From an uncultured Bacteroidales bacterium (GTDB lineage Bacteria; Bacteroidota; Bacteroidia; Bacteroidales; Paludibacteraceae), in the NCBI GenBank assembly GCA_902782665.1, contig CACZOA010000023.1, positions 1 to 64,000 of the forward strand: a stretch of DNA of 64,000 nt. Reading direction: 5' to 3'. Within the stretch, counting starts at the first letter, position 1. Each line of letters begins with the position of its first letter. The notes beneath the pieces are model-generated. The model searched no databases. It was not told the origin of the DNA and was given only the letters and a program-made list of their open reading frames with translations. This document shows positions 25,222-33,781 of the stretch, one piece after another. Made by a program: the position numbers and the translations under genes.

Positions 25222-26319
25222 ATGAGAGTATCGGAATTAGTCAAATATCTTGACAATGAGTTTCCATTGTCGCTTCAAGAGAGTTACGACAATTGTGGTT
25301 TGCAGGTAGGCGACGGGAATGTGGAAGTTTCTGGAGTGCTTCTGGCAATCGACGTTGTGGAAGCCACTTTGGATGAGGCTGTGGAGAAGGGGTGCAATTT
25401 CATATTGTGCCATCATCCGTTGATATTCAAAGGGGTAAAACGAATAGCAGGAAAAAATTACATTGAGCGGATCCTGCACAAGGCGATTAAATGTGATATC
25501 GCTATTTATGCCGCCCACACCAATGCGGATAAGATTATCGGTGGAGTGAGCTATAAGATGGCGGAAAAGCTATCATTGGTGAATGTTACACCGTTAGAGG
25601 CTGAAAATGAGCAGGTTTACAAGGTTGTTGTATATGTTCCGGTGGCCGATAAACAGAAAGTTTCGGATGCTGTTTATGCAAATGGTGGCGGCACAATCGG
25701 AGCGTATGACTGTTGCAGTTTTTCGGTAGACGGTGCCGGCACATTCAAAGCCAATGACGGATGTCATCCATACGTAGGCAATATCGGGGAGATACATGAG
25801 GAGAAAGAGAGCAGGGTGGAGTATGTTGTCAGCCGACACCATTTGTCGAAGGTGTTGAATGCGATAGGTGAGGCTCATCCGTATGAGGAGCCAGCTATAG
25901 ATGTGATTAAACTTGAGAACACCATCGTTGCAGCCGGAATGGGAGTTGTGGGAGATTTGGAAACTCCCGTCGCACCGATGGAATTTTTGAAACGGGTGAA
26001 AGAGACGTTCCGATGTGAAATGTTGAAATATACAGACATAGACAAGACAGATGCAATACGACGAGTGGCACTGTGTGGTGGCTCAGGTTCGGATATGGTA
26101 GGTTTGGCAAAACGAAGTGGAGCGGATATTTTGGTGACCGGAGACGTGAAGTATCATCAATTTTTTGACAGCTATGACGGGCCAATTATTGCAGATATTG
26201 GACATTATGAGAGCGAACAATACACAAAAGAGATTTTTTTTAATGTATTATCAAAAAATAATATTAAATTTGCGGTTCAGAATTCAACTATAAAGTCGAA
26301 TCCTATAAATTATTTATAG
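25222..26319 (+). CDS. Nif3-like dinuclear metal centre protein
   Basis: The 365-aa protein is the long Nif3/DUF34 form, with a central PII-like insert (about residues 130-235). The metal-binding motifs are CHHPLIFKG, HTNADKIIGG and the C-terminal DIGHYESEQ. These proteins form hexameric toroids, and their biochemical role is unsettled; a GTP cyclohydrolase-I-related function has been proposed. In Bacteroidota, Nif3 is commonly followed, as here, by a zinc-ribbon coiled-coil gene (3-bp gap). The conserved pair suggests a joint role. Confidence 0.9.
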   Translation: MRVSELVKYLDNEFPLSLQESYDNCGLQVGDGNVEVSGVLLAIDVVEATLDEAVEKGCNFILCHHPLIFKGVKRIAGKNYIERILHKAIKCDIAIYAAHTNADKIIGGVSYKMAEKLSLVNVTPLEAENEQVYKVVVYVPVADKQKVSDAVYANGGGTIGAYDCCSFSVDGAGTFKANDGCHPYVGNIGEIHEEKESRVEYVVSRHHLSKVLNAIGEAHPYEEPAIDVIKLENTIVAAGMGVVGDLETPVAPMEFLKRVKETFRCEMLKYTDIDKTDAIRRVALCGGSGSDMVGLAKRSGADILVTGDVKYHQFFDSYDGPIIADIGHYESEQYTKEIFFNVLSKNNIKFAVQNSTIKSNPINYL

Positions 26320-26322
26320 ATT

Positions 26323-27087
26323 ATGGCAGAGGCTAAAGAGATTACAGTAGAAGAGAAACTAAAGAAATTGTATGATTTGCAGAAGGTAATGTCGCAGATC
26401 GACAATCTACGTGCTGTGCGTGGTGAGCTACCACTAGAGGTAAAGGACCTAGAGGATGAAGTAGCTGGTTTGGAGACACGTATTGCTAATTTGGATAACG
26501 ATATCAAAGATCTAAACTTCAAGATCAATCGTCACAAGAGCGATATCGATTTGGCCAAAGGTCAGATGAAAAAGTACCAGGATCAGCAGAACACTGTTCG
26601 CAACAACAGAGAATACGATAATCTTGCAAAAGAAATTGAATATCAAGGTCTTGAAATTCAGCTTTCTGAGAAGAGAATCAAGGAAGGAGAGAGAGACATT
26701 GAGAATAAGACTCAGGAATTGAAGTCGACAGAGGAGTATTTGCAGGGAAGAAAGCAGGATTTGGATCAGAAGAGAGAAGAGCTTACGTCAATCATCGCTG
26801 ACACTCGTGCAGAGGAGGAGAAGTTGATGGAGAAGGCAGAGAAGCTTGAGAATAAGATCGACGAGAGACTTCTTTCAGCATTCAAGAGAATCAGAAAGAA
26901 TGCGCGCAACGGATTGTCTGTTGTTACTGTTCAGAGAGACGCTTGTGGTGGTTGCTTCAACCGTATCCCACCTCAGAGAATCGCTGATATCCGCACTCGC
27001 AAGAGAGTTATCGTTTGTGAGTATTGTGGTAGAATCTTGGTTGACCCAGAAATCAACGAGAAAAAGAAAACTGCAGCTGCAGAATAA
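26323..27087 (+). CDS. Coiled-coil protein with C-terminal zinc ribbon (DUF164/CdsZ type)
   Basis: The 254-aa protein has a long antiparallel coiled coil (about residues 5-200, heptad-rich Glu/Lys/Leu), then a C4 zinc ribbon with CGGCFNRIPPQ and CEYCGRIL, giving two CxxC pairs about 22 residues apart. Family members bind nucleic acid or transcription components in some bacteria (the chlamydial homologue is CdsZ), but function is unsettled here. It starts 3 bp after the Nif3 gene and ends the operon at a strong terminator. Confidence 0.88.
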   Translation: MAEAKEITVEEKLKKLYDLQKVMSQIDNLRAVRGELPLEVKDLEDEVAGLETRIANLDNDIKDLNFKINRHKSDIDLAKGQMKKYQDQQNTVRNNREYDNLAKEIEYQGLEIQLSEKRIKEGERDIENKTQELKSTEEYLQGRKQDLDQKREELTSIIADTRAEEEKLMEKAEKLENKIDERLLSAFKRIRKNARNGLSVVTVQRDACGGCFNRIPPQRIADIRTRKRVIVCEYCGRILVDPEINEKKKTAAAE

Positions 27088-27097
27088 TTAGATATAT

Positions 27098-27128
27098 AGA
27101 GACGCACTGATATGCGTCTCTTTTTTTT
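27098..27128 (+). terminator. Terminator of the Nif3 operon
   Basis: GAGACGCA (27099-27106) pairs with TGCGTCTC (27113-27120), followed by eight Ts. The arms match the GAGACG hairpin family seen at 15547, 43599 and 45801. Confidence 0.92.
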
Positions 27129-27232
27129 CATCCCTTTATTTAATAAAGGGATTTTTATTTCCAAATTCCTGTTTCTTCTATTTATGTTGTGATTTCTGTC
27201 TGTTGTTTTTGCGATATTTATGTTAAGATTAG

Positions 27233-27240
27233 TATCTTTG
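27233..27240 (+). promoter_or_regulatory. -7 box of the gene at 27282
   Basis: TATCTTTG, with TTTG at 27208-27211 21 bp upstream, matching the Bacteroidota spacing. Confidence 0.65.
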
Positions 27241-27281
27241 TTCAAGTTAGACTATCTTGTTAGGGTATAAAAGGATATAAT

Positions 27282-27947
27282 ATGAGAATAAATATACTTT
27301 TTTTGTTTTTGTTTTTCACTGTTCCATTGTTTTCCCAGGAGAAAGTGCGTATTAAAGGATTCTATGAAGAGTCTTATAATCGTTTGGAGGTAGAGGACAG
27401 TTATAAAGATACTACGATATATCGCAAACTTGGGTTCAAGGAGGCATGGAAGAAGAAAAAGGTGTGGACTCCGTGGAGTAAGGTGGAGGTGAAGCGTAAC
27501 AAAATCAACAATTATGATCAGTTGAGCCACAGATATATGCTCAACGTCTCGTACGACGACATTATTGCGGATAGTGTGTGGTGTACGAATCAAGCAGTAG
27601 TGACAACTGCATTCCCTCTTGATATACAGGTGTTGTTGGATCAGATGGGGGAGAAATTCACGTTTGATGGCATACGTAAAAAAGCGAAATTCTACACAAA
27701 GGAACATACAGATTTCTATCTCTACCGTCTTTATCAGTTTGACGGTTTTGCGTTGAAATATTCCTACACTTGGGAAGAGATCAAATCGAGCAAACGTTTT
27801 GAAAACGAACAATCCAAAATCCTTTCTAATATTTGCGACGAGAATGAACCAATCGACGTCTACTACTTTTATAAAGCAGTGAATTTCGAACCGATAGATG
27901 TGCCGACAGATTATGTGATTCCTACAAAGAAGAAGAGGAAAAAATAG
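27282..27947 (+). CDS. Secreted hypothetical protein
   Basis: The 221-aa protein has a clear signal peptide ending LFSQ (about residue 19). The mature part mixes strands and helices, is rich in Tyr, Lys and aromatic residues, and ends in a basic tail (PTKKKRKK). No known family was recognised. It is a single-gene unit with its own promoter and a shared bidirectional terminator, and is probably a periplasmic or surface protein. Confidence 0.65.
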   Translation: MRINILFLFLFFTVPLFSQEKVRIKGFYEESYNRLEVEDSYKDTTIYRKLGFKEAWKKKKVWTPWSKVEVKRNKINNYDQLSHRYMLNVSYDDIIADSVWCTNQAVVTTAFPLDIQVLLDQMGEKFTFDGIRKKAKFYTKEHTDFYLYRLYQFDGFALKYSYTWEEIKSSKRFENEQSKILSNICDENEPIDVYYFYKAVNFEPIDVPTDYVIPTKKKRKK

Positions 27948-27966
27948 GTCAATCATAGTATACATC

Positions 27967-28002
27967 AAAAAAAGCCAACCGCTTCACTGCAGTTGGCTTT
28001 TT
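27967..28002. terminator. Bidirectional terminator between convergent genes
   Basis: AAAAGCCAAC (27970-27979) pairs with GTTGGCTTTT (27992-28001). An A run on the left and T run on the right serve both strands. Confidence 0.9.
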
Positions 28003-28048
28003 ACTTACGTTGATAATCACAACTAATTATCTCTATGTCCTTCTGTTG

Positions 28049-29155
28049 TTATTTTATTGCTTGATCTGGCACTTTCAACGGAGCTTTCACTGCCGACCAT
28101 GCTGCAATCATTCCTGCTCCATTCTCCACGTTACAGTAGAGAATATGTGGTGAAAGTGTACCATTGTAATCGTTGTCCTTTACCAATTGGTATGTGCGAT
28201 AGTACATATACATCTCTTTGTTTATATGACGCAATTCAAAGTCGAGAGTGCTGAGGTCGATTCTGTTTACCCCTAAATAGCCTTTTGTGTATATGTTCAT
28301 ACTAAACCTGATCCTGGATGTTTGTCCATTGAACAGTTGGTCATTGAAGATATTCTTTTCGTTCCATTCGTAATCATCAAATAAATTTCCTTCGGATTGG
28401 TTTTTATTCCAATTCATCACAGGATCATCTGTACGAAGAACTTCATGTGTAGATATTTCTTTGTATACCTTGGCCGAATCGATAACTTTATAAGTATAAT
28501 TTTCGTATGGCTCTATCCATTCGTCTTCATACCAATGTCCGGGTACTGTATCTATTATAGTCTCATATTCGTACTCCATGACCATTGCGTAAAAGACTAA
28601 TTGATAGTAATCTTCCGTATCTGGATCATCCTGCACGTTGAGTTCATAAGTCACTTTTGTATATGTCTCTGGCTCTAAATCGGTGACGTCTATTATTTCG
28701 TATGGTCCATAATAGCCGTTGTGAGTTTCTGTGATCTCTTCCACGCTGATCACTCTGAAATCAGCTTTGGGCTTGTCCGGTATGGTGACTGTGGAGTATA
28801 CGTCTTCCAAACCGTTGGCTTTGGCTTTTATTGTATAAGTCTCTCCTGCTTTGGCTATCAAACCTTTGGCTTCCATCATCGCACTGTCTGAAATGACTAC
28901 ATATTTGTAATCCGCATCTCCGTCGGTTGCTGTCACATTCGCGTCGGGAAGAAATACAATTGGAGTGATTTTGCCTTTGATTTGGTCGAAAATTATGTCG
29001 CTTCTCGACACCTGACACCATGGAGTCTCTCCATCGATAAACCTACCGTTTACGACAATGATGTTTTTCACTCCCATGTCTTCATAATCCACCTCATCAT
29101 AGCAAGAGGTAAATATGGAAATGAAAATATATAATAAAGCCGCTATCTTTTTCAT
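28049..29155 (-). CDS. DUF4249 lipoprotein, partner of TonB receptor
   Basis: The start at MKKIAALLYIF gives 368 aa with a lipobox FTSC (Cys18); a TTG-started extension overlapping the receptor gene was rejected. The mature part begins IIVVNGRFIDGETPWCQVSRS and continues as an Ig-like beta domain and then mixed strands, characteristic of DUF4249, a Bacteroidota family almost always encoded next to a TonB-dependent receptor. It starts 11 bp after the receptor stop. It is likely an outer-membrane-anchored partner that caps or feeds the receptor. The cargo is unknown. Confidence 0.85.
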   Translation of the reverse strand: MKKIAALLYIFISIFTSCYDEVDYEDMGVKNIIVVNGRFIDGETPWCQVSRSDIIFDQIKGKITPIVFLPDANVTATDGDADYKYVVISDSAMMEAKGLIAKAGETYTIKAKANGLEDVYSTVTIPDKPKADFRVISVEEITETHNGYYGPYEIIDVTDLEPETYTKVTYELNVQDDPDTEDYYQLVFYAMVMEYEYETIIDTVPGHWYEDEWIEPYENYTYKVIDSAKVYKEISTHEVLRTDDPVMNWNKNQSEGNLFDDYEWNEKNIFNDQLFNGQTSRIRFSMNIYTKGYLGVNRIDLSTLDFELRHINKEMYMYYRTYQLVKDNDYNGTLSPHILYCNVENGAGMIAAWSAVKAPLKVPDQAIK

Positions 29156-29166
29156 CGTAATATATT

Positions 29167-31536
29167 TTAGAATTTTATAGAATATGAAACTGACGGAATT
29201 GTTGGGAAAATTGATGTTTTCATCAATTTTCTTGTTCCATCCCAATAATCTGTGTCTATATTATAAAAGAATGGATTATGTCTGTTGTAGACGTTGAAAA
29301 TACTTACAGAAAGTTGACGCTTGATCTTGCTTCCTTCACTCTGACGGTGGAAGTTGACACCAAGGTCAAGTCTGTGATAATTCTCCATTCGGTAATTGTT
29401 TCGGCTCGCTGCATAATCGATTCTGTTATCACCACCATAATGATTGATGTCATTTTGTTGCAAACTAGGGTCAACAAGGATCTGATGAGTCTGCATTGTG
29501 ACAGGATATCCAGTTCCGAACACCCACGTCGCTCCAAGATCTACTTTTTCAGAGAACTTATGATTGATCACGATGCTTATGTCGTGTGGTCTGTCGTAGT
29601 TGGATGGAAACCATTCGCCTTTGTTGATTTCGTTGAATTGACGCTCTGCTTTCGACAGTGTATAGGCTATCCAACCGGTAGTTTTGCCTATCTCTTTTTT
29701 CAACATCAGCTCTATACCTTTCGCTCTTCCTTTTCCCATATCGACTTTCCCTTCCCAATTTGAGCTGGAAAACATAGATGCACCTTCTTTATACTCAATG
29801 ACGTTGTCCATTGTCTTGTAGTATCCTTCTATTGAGAGGAGTAGATCATTAGGTAATCCGAATACGAATCCTATCGCTGTCTGGTGAGAATTCAGTGGCT
29901 TGATATTTTCTGTCACTGGCACCCAAAGGTCTGTTGGCAGTCCGATTGTTGAGTTGGACAATAGATGCAGATACTGTTGCATTTTGCTGTAAGCTGCCTT
30001 TATTGTGAATTTTTCTGTAGGATGGGCTGCGAAAGAAACACGTGGTTCTAAAGATGTGTATGTCTTATCGTTTACATTGAATAGCGACGCATGTAGACCC
30101 ACATTCAGGTTTATTCTTTTTGTGATTTTGAACTCGTCCTCTACGAAAAGGTTGCATTCCGTCGGTGTCGTTGTTTTCGAGTGGATTGTTGTATCAATTC
30201 CATAGTCATCGTAGGAATCGTCTTCATCATAGTATTTCTCGTATACTCCTTGTTCTTCTGGTTTGAAGGTATGGAGTGTTACGGCTTCTCCAAATTTTAT
30301 CTCATGTCTGTTGTTGGGTGTATACGTGAATGTGTTCTTTAAACTCCAGTCTCTGATCATAGACTCATAGCTCATTTCATACTCATAATCTTTCTTCTTG
30401 GAGTTTTTTTCATACCCTACATTATTTATTTCCGTAAAGAATTTGTATCTTGACAAAGCTACTGTCGTGTTCATAAACAGTTTGTTATGAATCAGAAAGT
30501 TCCATCTGATTGCTGATGAGATGTTTCCCCAACCCAATCCGAAATTCTGGTCACCGTACGCATCTTCATCTTCGAATCCAAGTTTGTCTCGTCCGGAGTA
30601 TATGCTGAAATACAGACGGTGTCTGTCGTTGAATTTATGGTTCACTTTCGCATTCAAATCCCAGAAAAAGTAGCCGAATTGTTCATCTTTTTCCATGAAT
30701 GGTTTGGCTAGGACATCAAAATATGTTCTTCTTGCTGATATGAAGAATGTTGTGCGTTCCTTTACAATCGGTCCTTCAAGACTGAATTTTGATGATAGCA
30801 GACCGATTTGGAAAGCTCCGTGAACCTCTTTGTCGTTTCCGTCTTTGGTGTGGATATCCAACACAGATGAAAGTCTTCCACCGAATCTTGCTGGGAAGCC
30901 TCCTTTATGCAGGTTGACGTTCTTGATCGCATCCGCATTGAATACGGAGAAGAATCCAAACAAGTGTGTCACATTGTATAGTGGCACGTCGTCGAGCAGG
31001 ATAAGGTTCTCGTCGGGTGATCCTCCACGCACATATAGTCCGGATGATCCTTCCATACCACTTTGCACACCAGGCAAAGTCTGCACCGTCTTCACAAGAT
31101 CTGGCTCGCCAAGAATAGCGGGAAGCACATTAAGCAATTCCGGAGAGATGACCTCTTTGCTTATTACGGTCTCTTCCAGACGCTTGTCTCTTTTTATCTC
31201 TTTGGCAGTCACCACAAGCTCTTCCAACTGGTTGTCTGGTTCCAATTTTATTCTTACAGTAGTGTCTTTCTTTAGATTGAAGGATAATGTTTTTTCAGTA
31301 TAGCTTACGTATGAAGCTATAATCTGGTTCTCACCTTCTGGCAATGTTAGGACAAAATAACCATACTGGTTGGTTTCGGTTCCTTTCTTTCCGTCTGGAG
31401 TCATAATATATGCTCCGATCAGAGTCTCTCCTGATGATGCGTCTGTCACGTATCCGGCGATTGTTTTGGTTTGAGCTGCGGTAGTGACAACTGTACCCAT
31501 TGCTAATGAACACAGTAGGGATTTAACAAAATTCAT
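29167..31536 (-). CDS. TonB-dependent outer-membrane receptor with carboxypeptidase-D-like N-domain
   Basis: The start at MNFVKSLLCSLA, downstream of the promoter box, gives 789 aa. The order is a signal peptide, a carboxypeptidase-regulatory-like domain (about residues 25-105, IAGYVTDASSGETLIGAYI), a plug domain with GVQSGMEGSSGLYVRGGSP and LLDDVPLYN, then a 22-strand-type barrel ending in SYSIKF. It imports a ligand across the outer membrane using TonB energy. It lacks a SusD partner and is instead paired with a DUF4249 lipoprotein, so it belongs to the non-SusCD branch. No glycan enzymes or iron genes are nearby to identify the cargo. Confidence 0.92.
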   Translation of the reverse strand: MNFVKSLLCSLAMGTVVTTAAQTKTIAGYVTDASSGETLIGAYIMTPDGKKGTETNQYGYFVLTLPEGENQIIASYVSYTEKTLSFNLKKDTTVRIKLEPDNQLEELVVTAKEIKRDKRLEETVISKEVISPELLNVLPAILGEPDLVKTVQTLPGVQSGMEGSSGLYVRGGSPDENLILLDDVPLYNVTHLFGFFSVFNADAIKNVNLHKGGFPARFGGRLSSVLDIHTKDGNDKEVHGAFQIGLLSSKFSLEGPIVKERTTFFISARRTYFDVLAKPFMEKDEQFGYFFWDLNAKVNHKFNDRHRLYFSIYSGRDKLGFEDEDAYGDQNFGLGWGNISSAIRWNFLIHNKLFMNTTVALSRYKFFTEINNVGYEKNSKKKDYEYEMSYESMIRDWSLKNTFTYTPNNRHEIKFGEAVTLHTFKPEEQGVYEKYYDEDDSYDDYGIDTTIHSKTTTPTECNLFVEDEFKITKRINLNVGLHASLFNVNDKTYTSLEPRVSFAAHPTEKFTIKAAYSKMQQYLHLLSNSTIGLPTDLWVPVTENIKPLNSHQTAIGFVFGLPNDLLLSIEGYYKTMDNVIEYKEGASMFSSSNWEGKVDMGKGRAKGIELMLKKEIGKTTGWIAYTLSKAERQFNEINKGEWFPSNYDRPHDISIVINHKFSEKVDLGATWVFGTGYPVTMQTHQILVDPSLQQNDINHYGGDNRIDYAASRNNYRMENYHRLDLGVNFHRQSEGSKIKRQLSVSIFNVYNRHNPFFYNIDTDYWDGTRKLMKTSIFPTIPSVSYSIKF

Positions 31537-31571
31537 GATGTTTTTATCTCGCGTATTATTTTTTACGTTTG

Positions 31572-31579
31572 CAAAGTTA
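31572..31579 (-). promoter_or_regulatory. -7 box of the TonB receptor/DUF4249 operon
   Basis: On the minus strand this reads TAACTTTG, 36 bp before the chosen ATG. It lies inside the longer frame that starts at 31593, which argues against that upstream start. Confidence 0.6.
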
Positions 31580-31899
31580 AGAAAACGATGCATTAATTAA
31601 TGATTTTTTAATAAAATATAAGACTATTAATTGAAAAATCATTGATGTTTTCATTCGGTCGCTAATAAAGAGGAATGTTAATGACGGAATGCCCATAACC
31701 CATTTATCGCCAATCCGAATGTGTGAGCGGAACTAATAGGTTCACTTGCTTATATCAAAAGCACTTAATAATTGATCAATCCATAATATAAAACGGTTAA
31801 TTTAAGAATTTTCCTTAATTCATTTATAAAACGGATTTGTTGCTTTTTTATTGTTTAGGAAACTATTTTTTTATGTAGAATGAACGAATTATGTGTGTT

Positions 31900-31992
31900 G
31901 CATTGTTTTAGTGCAGGTTTAAGTTAAAATCGCATTATTTTAGTGCAGTTTTTGACAAAAATCGCATTATTTTAGTGCAGTTTTGTTATTTT
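31900..31992 (+). repeat. Three direct repeats with exact 32-bp period
   Basis: GCATT(A/G)TTTTAGTGCAG starts at 31900, 31932 and 31964. Copies 2 and 3 are identical over ATCGCATTATTTTAGTGCAG and diverge after TTTT; copy 1 is degenerate. Each unit has GCA...TGC symmetry. The last copy ends about 20 bp before the ATPase ATG. Three helical turns between copies would place them on one DNA face. Confidence 0.8.
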
Positions 31993-32012
31993 AGCAAAAA
32001 AATAGATGGATT

Positions 32013-33185
32013 ATGGAACGTTTATATGAATTTTTCAATCGTAAATTAAGTGAAACTCCTAATAGTTTTGTTCGGTATAAGTATTCAGATATAAATTGGG
32101 AGGGAAGGGCATTTGGTCTTGTTGGTCCACGAGGTGTAGGCAAGTCGACATTATTACTTCAATACATTAAGCGTAATTTGAATACTACTGATACACTTTA
32201 TGTCTCTGCTGATAATTTATATTTTTCTTCAAATTCATTGGTTGATTTAGCAGATAGGTTTGTTAAATTGGGAGGTAAACATCTTTTTGTTGATGAAATC
32301 CATAAATATGAAGGATGGTCTCGTGAATTGAAACAGATTTATGATAGTTATAATGATCTTCAAATTGTTATTTCCGGATCTTCTATACTTGATATTTATC
32401 AGGGACTCTCTGATTTAAGTAGAAGAGTGCCAATATATGAGATGCAGGGACTTTCGTTTAGGGAATATCTAAAGTTATTTCATGACATAGATGTGCCTGT
32501 ATTTTCTTTGTCGGATATTATAAACAATAAGGCGACAATTCCAAATGTAAAGCATCCCCTTGTTTACTTTCAGGATTATTTAAGACGGGGATATTATCCA
32601 TTCGGAAAAGATGAAAAGGAATATCAAATGGAGTTGTACCAGGTCATAAACCAAACAATAGAAGTGGATATTCCTCAATATGCTAAAATGAATGTCTCTG
32701 TATGTCGAAAACTGAAACATCTTCTGATGATCATATCCGAGAGTGTGCCGTTTAAGCCTGTGATGCAAAAATTGGCTGATTTGGTAGGCACAAGCAGAAA
32801 TAATATCCCTGACTATCTTATTTATATGGAGAAAGCTGGATTAATTTCTCGGTTGCGTGATGAAACAGGTGGCATTAGAGGTTTGGGAAAAGTAGAGAAA
32901 ATCTATTTAGATAATACAAATCTTATTTATACACTTACCCCAAACACAGCTAATATAGGAAATGTTAGAGAGACTTTTTTTATGAATCAAATGAGAGTCC
33001 GTCAGTCTGTGATTAGTTCGTCTGTTACAGATTTTTGTATAGATGATATGTCTTTTGAAATTGGTGGTAAAAAGAAAGGACAAAAGCAGATTGAAACGGT
33101 TGCTAAGGGATTTGTAGTTAAGGATGATATTGAGTACGGATATGCCAATGTCGTCCCTTTGTGGGCTTTGGGTCTGAACTATTAA
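32013..33185 (+). CDS. AAA+ ATPase with DUF4143-like C-terminus
   Basis: The 390-aa protein has Walker A GPRGVGKST (about residues 38-46), Walker B HLFVDEIHKY (about residues 90-99), and a sensor-like ISGSSILD. A winged-helix-like C-terminal half follows (LADLVGTSRNNIPDYLIYMEKAGLI is split across its helices), ending in a part resembling DUF4143. The family (AAA_14/DUF4143) is abundant in Bacteroidota, often in variable copy number, and its function is unknown. Composition is more AT-rich than its neighbours and it is monocistronic, consistent with horizontal spread. Three 32-bp repeats sit at its promoter. Confidence 0.85.
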   Translation: MERLYEFFNRKLSETPNSFVRYKYSDINWEGRAFGLVGPRGVGKSTLLLQYIKRNLNTTDTLYVSADNLYFSSNSLVDLADRFVKLGGKHLFVDEIHKYEGWSRELKQIYDSYNDLQIVISGSSILDIYQGLSDLSRRVPIYEMQGLSFREYLKLFHDIDVPVFSLSDIINNKATIPNVKHPLVYFQDYLRRGYYPFGKDEKEYQMELYQVINQTIEVDIPQYAKMNVSVCRKLKHLLMIISESVPFKPVMQKLADLVGTSRNNIPDYLIYMEKAGLISRLRDETGGIRGLGKVEKIYLDNTNLIYTLTPNTANIGNVRETFFMNQMRVRQSVISSSVTDFCIDDMSFEIGGKKKGQKQIETVAKGFVVKDDIEYGYANVVPLWALGLNY

Positions 33186-33227
33186 AATGTAATTTGTATT
33201 AACTAGAATTCCCAATTTCTAATATAT

Positions 33228-33249
33228 GGGCGACCACAAGGGTTCGCCC
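33228..33249. repeat. Palindromic intergenic repeat
   Basis: GGGCGACC pairs with GGTTCGCCC with one bulged T around ACAAG. This sequence resembles a widely dispersed bacterial intergenic palindrome. An AT-rich quasi-palindrome (33275-33300, AATTACGAATT-type words) follows. Confidence 0.55.
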
Positions 33250-33291
33250 CTACTGTCAAAATTCAATGCTCAAGCAATTACGAATTATGCA

Positions 33292-33771
33292 TTATGAATT
33301 AAATTTGATTTCCTCTATTTTGATATTGATGTCATCACTAGGATTTTTTATGTTTTCGACGGCAATATTCAGTATGTCGACGGCAATCGGCTGCAGTTTA
33401 ATGCCATCCCATGTCGTTGGTTTGTTTTCGTCGGAATGGATGAATTCCACGATTGGTTGATACTTGTCGTAGATGAAATGAAAACTGAATTGAAGCGTGT
33501 AGCATCTGATATACAGACATTTGTTTGCAATGTCGTATGACGCTTCATCTGCCAAAGTATGGTCTGCAACCCAAAGTGAAAAGAGATATGTGGCGTATCG
33601 TTTGATATCTTTGTATTTGGCTATCTCTTTGAATTCTTTCTTTTTTGCGGCCGCATTGAGAAGATTTACAGCCGCAAGATCCAATAAAAACTCATCTTTT
33701 TTTTGTGGATCTTTGCCGTGGATGATATCTAACGATTGTTCGACAATTTCAAGTGTGATTTCAGACGGCAT
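33292..33771 (-). CDS. Hypothetical protein downstream of pepT
   Basis: The 159-aa protein has no signal peptide or membrane helix. The N-terminal 65 residues are helical (MPSEITLEIVEQSLD onward), and the C-terminal half alternates strands and helices and is acidic. No family was recognised. It starts 10 bp after pepT and is probably co-transcribed with it. It ends inside an AT-rich quasi-palindromic stretch. Confidence 0.6.
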   Translation of the reverse strand: MPSEITLEIVEQSLDIIHGKDPQKKDEFLLDLAAVNLLNAAAKKKEFKEIAKYKDIKRYATYLFSLWVADHTLADEASYDIANKCLYIRCYTLQFSFHFIYDKYQPIVEFIHSDENKPTTWDGIKLQPIAVDILNIAVENIKNPSDDINIKIEEIKFNS

Positions 33772-33781
33772 AATGGTCAGA

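Larger units (their letters stand above)
31537..32012. other. Gene-free interval with promoter and tandem repeats
   Basis: This divergent interval contains the receptor promoter box and, at 31900-31992, three 32-bp repeats. The middle (31600-31890) is AT-rich and shows no gene, RNA or strong hairpin. Confidence 0.5.

Noticed and set aside
31900..31992. Possible CRISPR array
   Set aside because: Three contiguous 32-bp units with no unique spacers and no cas genes; better described as tandem operator-like repeats.
33270..33303. Attachment site for an integrated element
   Set aside because: The AT-rich quasi-palindrome has no partner direct repeat and no integrase is nearby.
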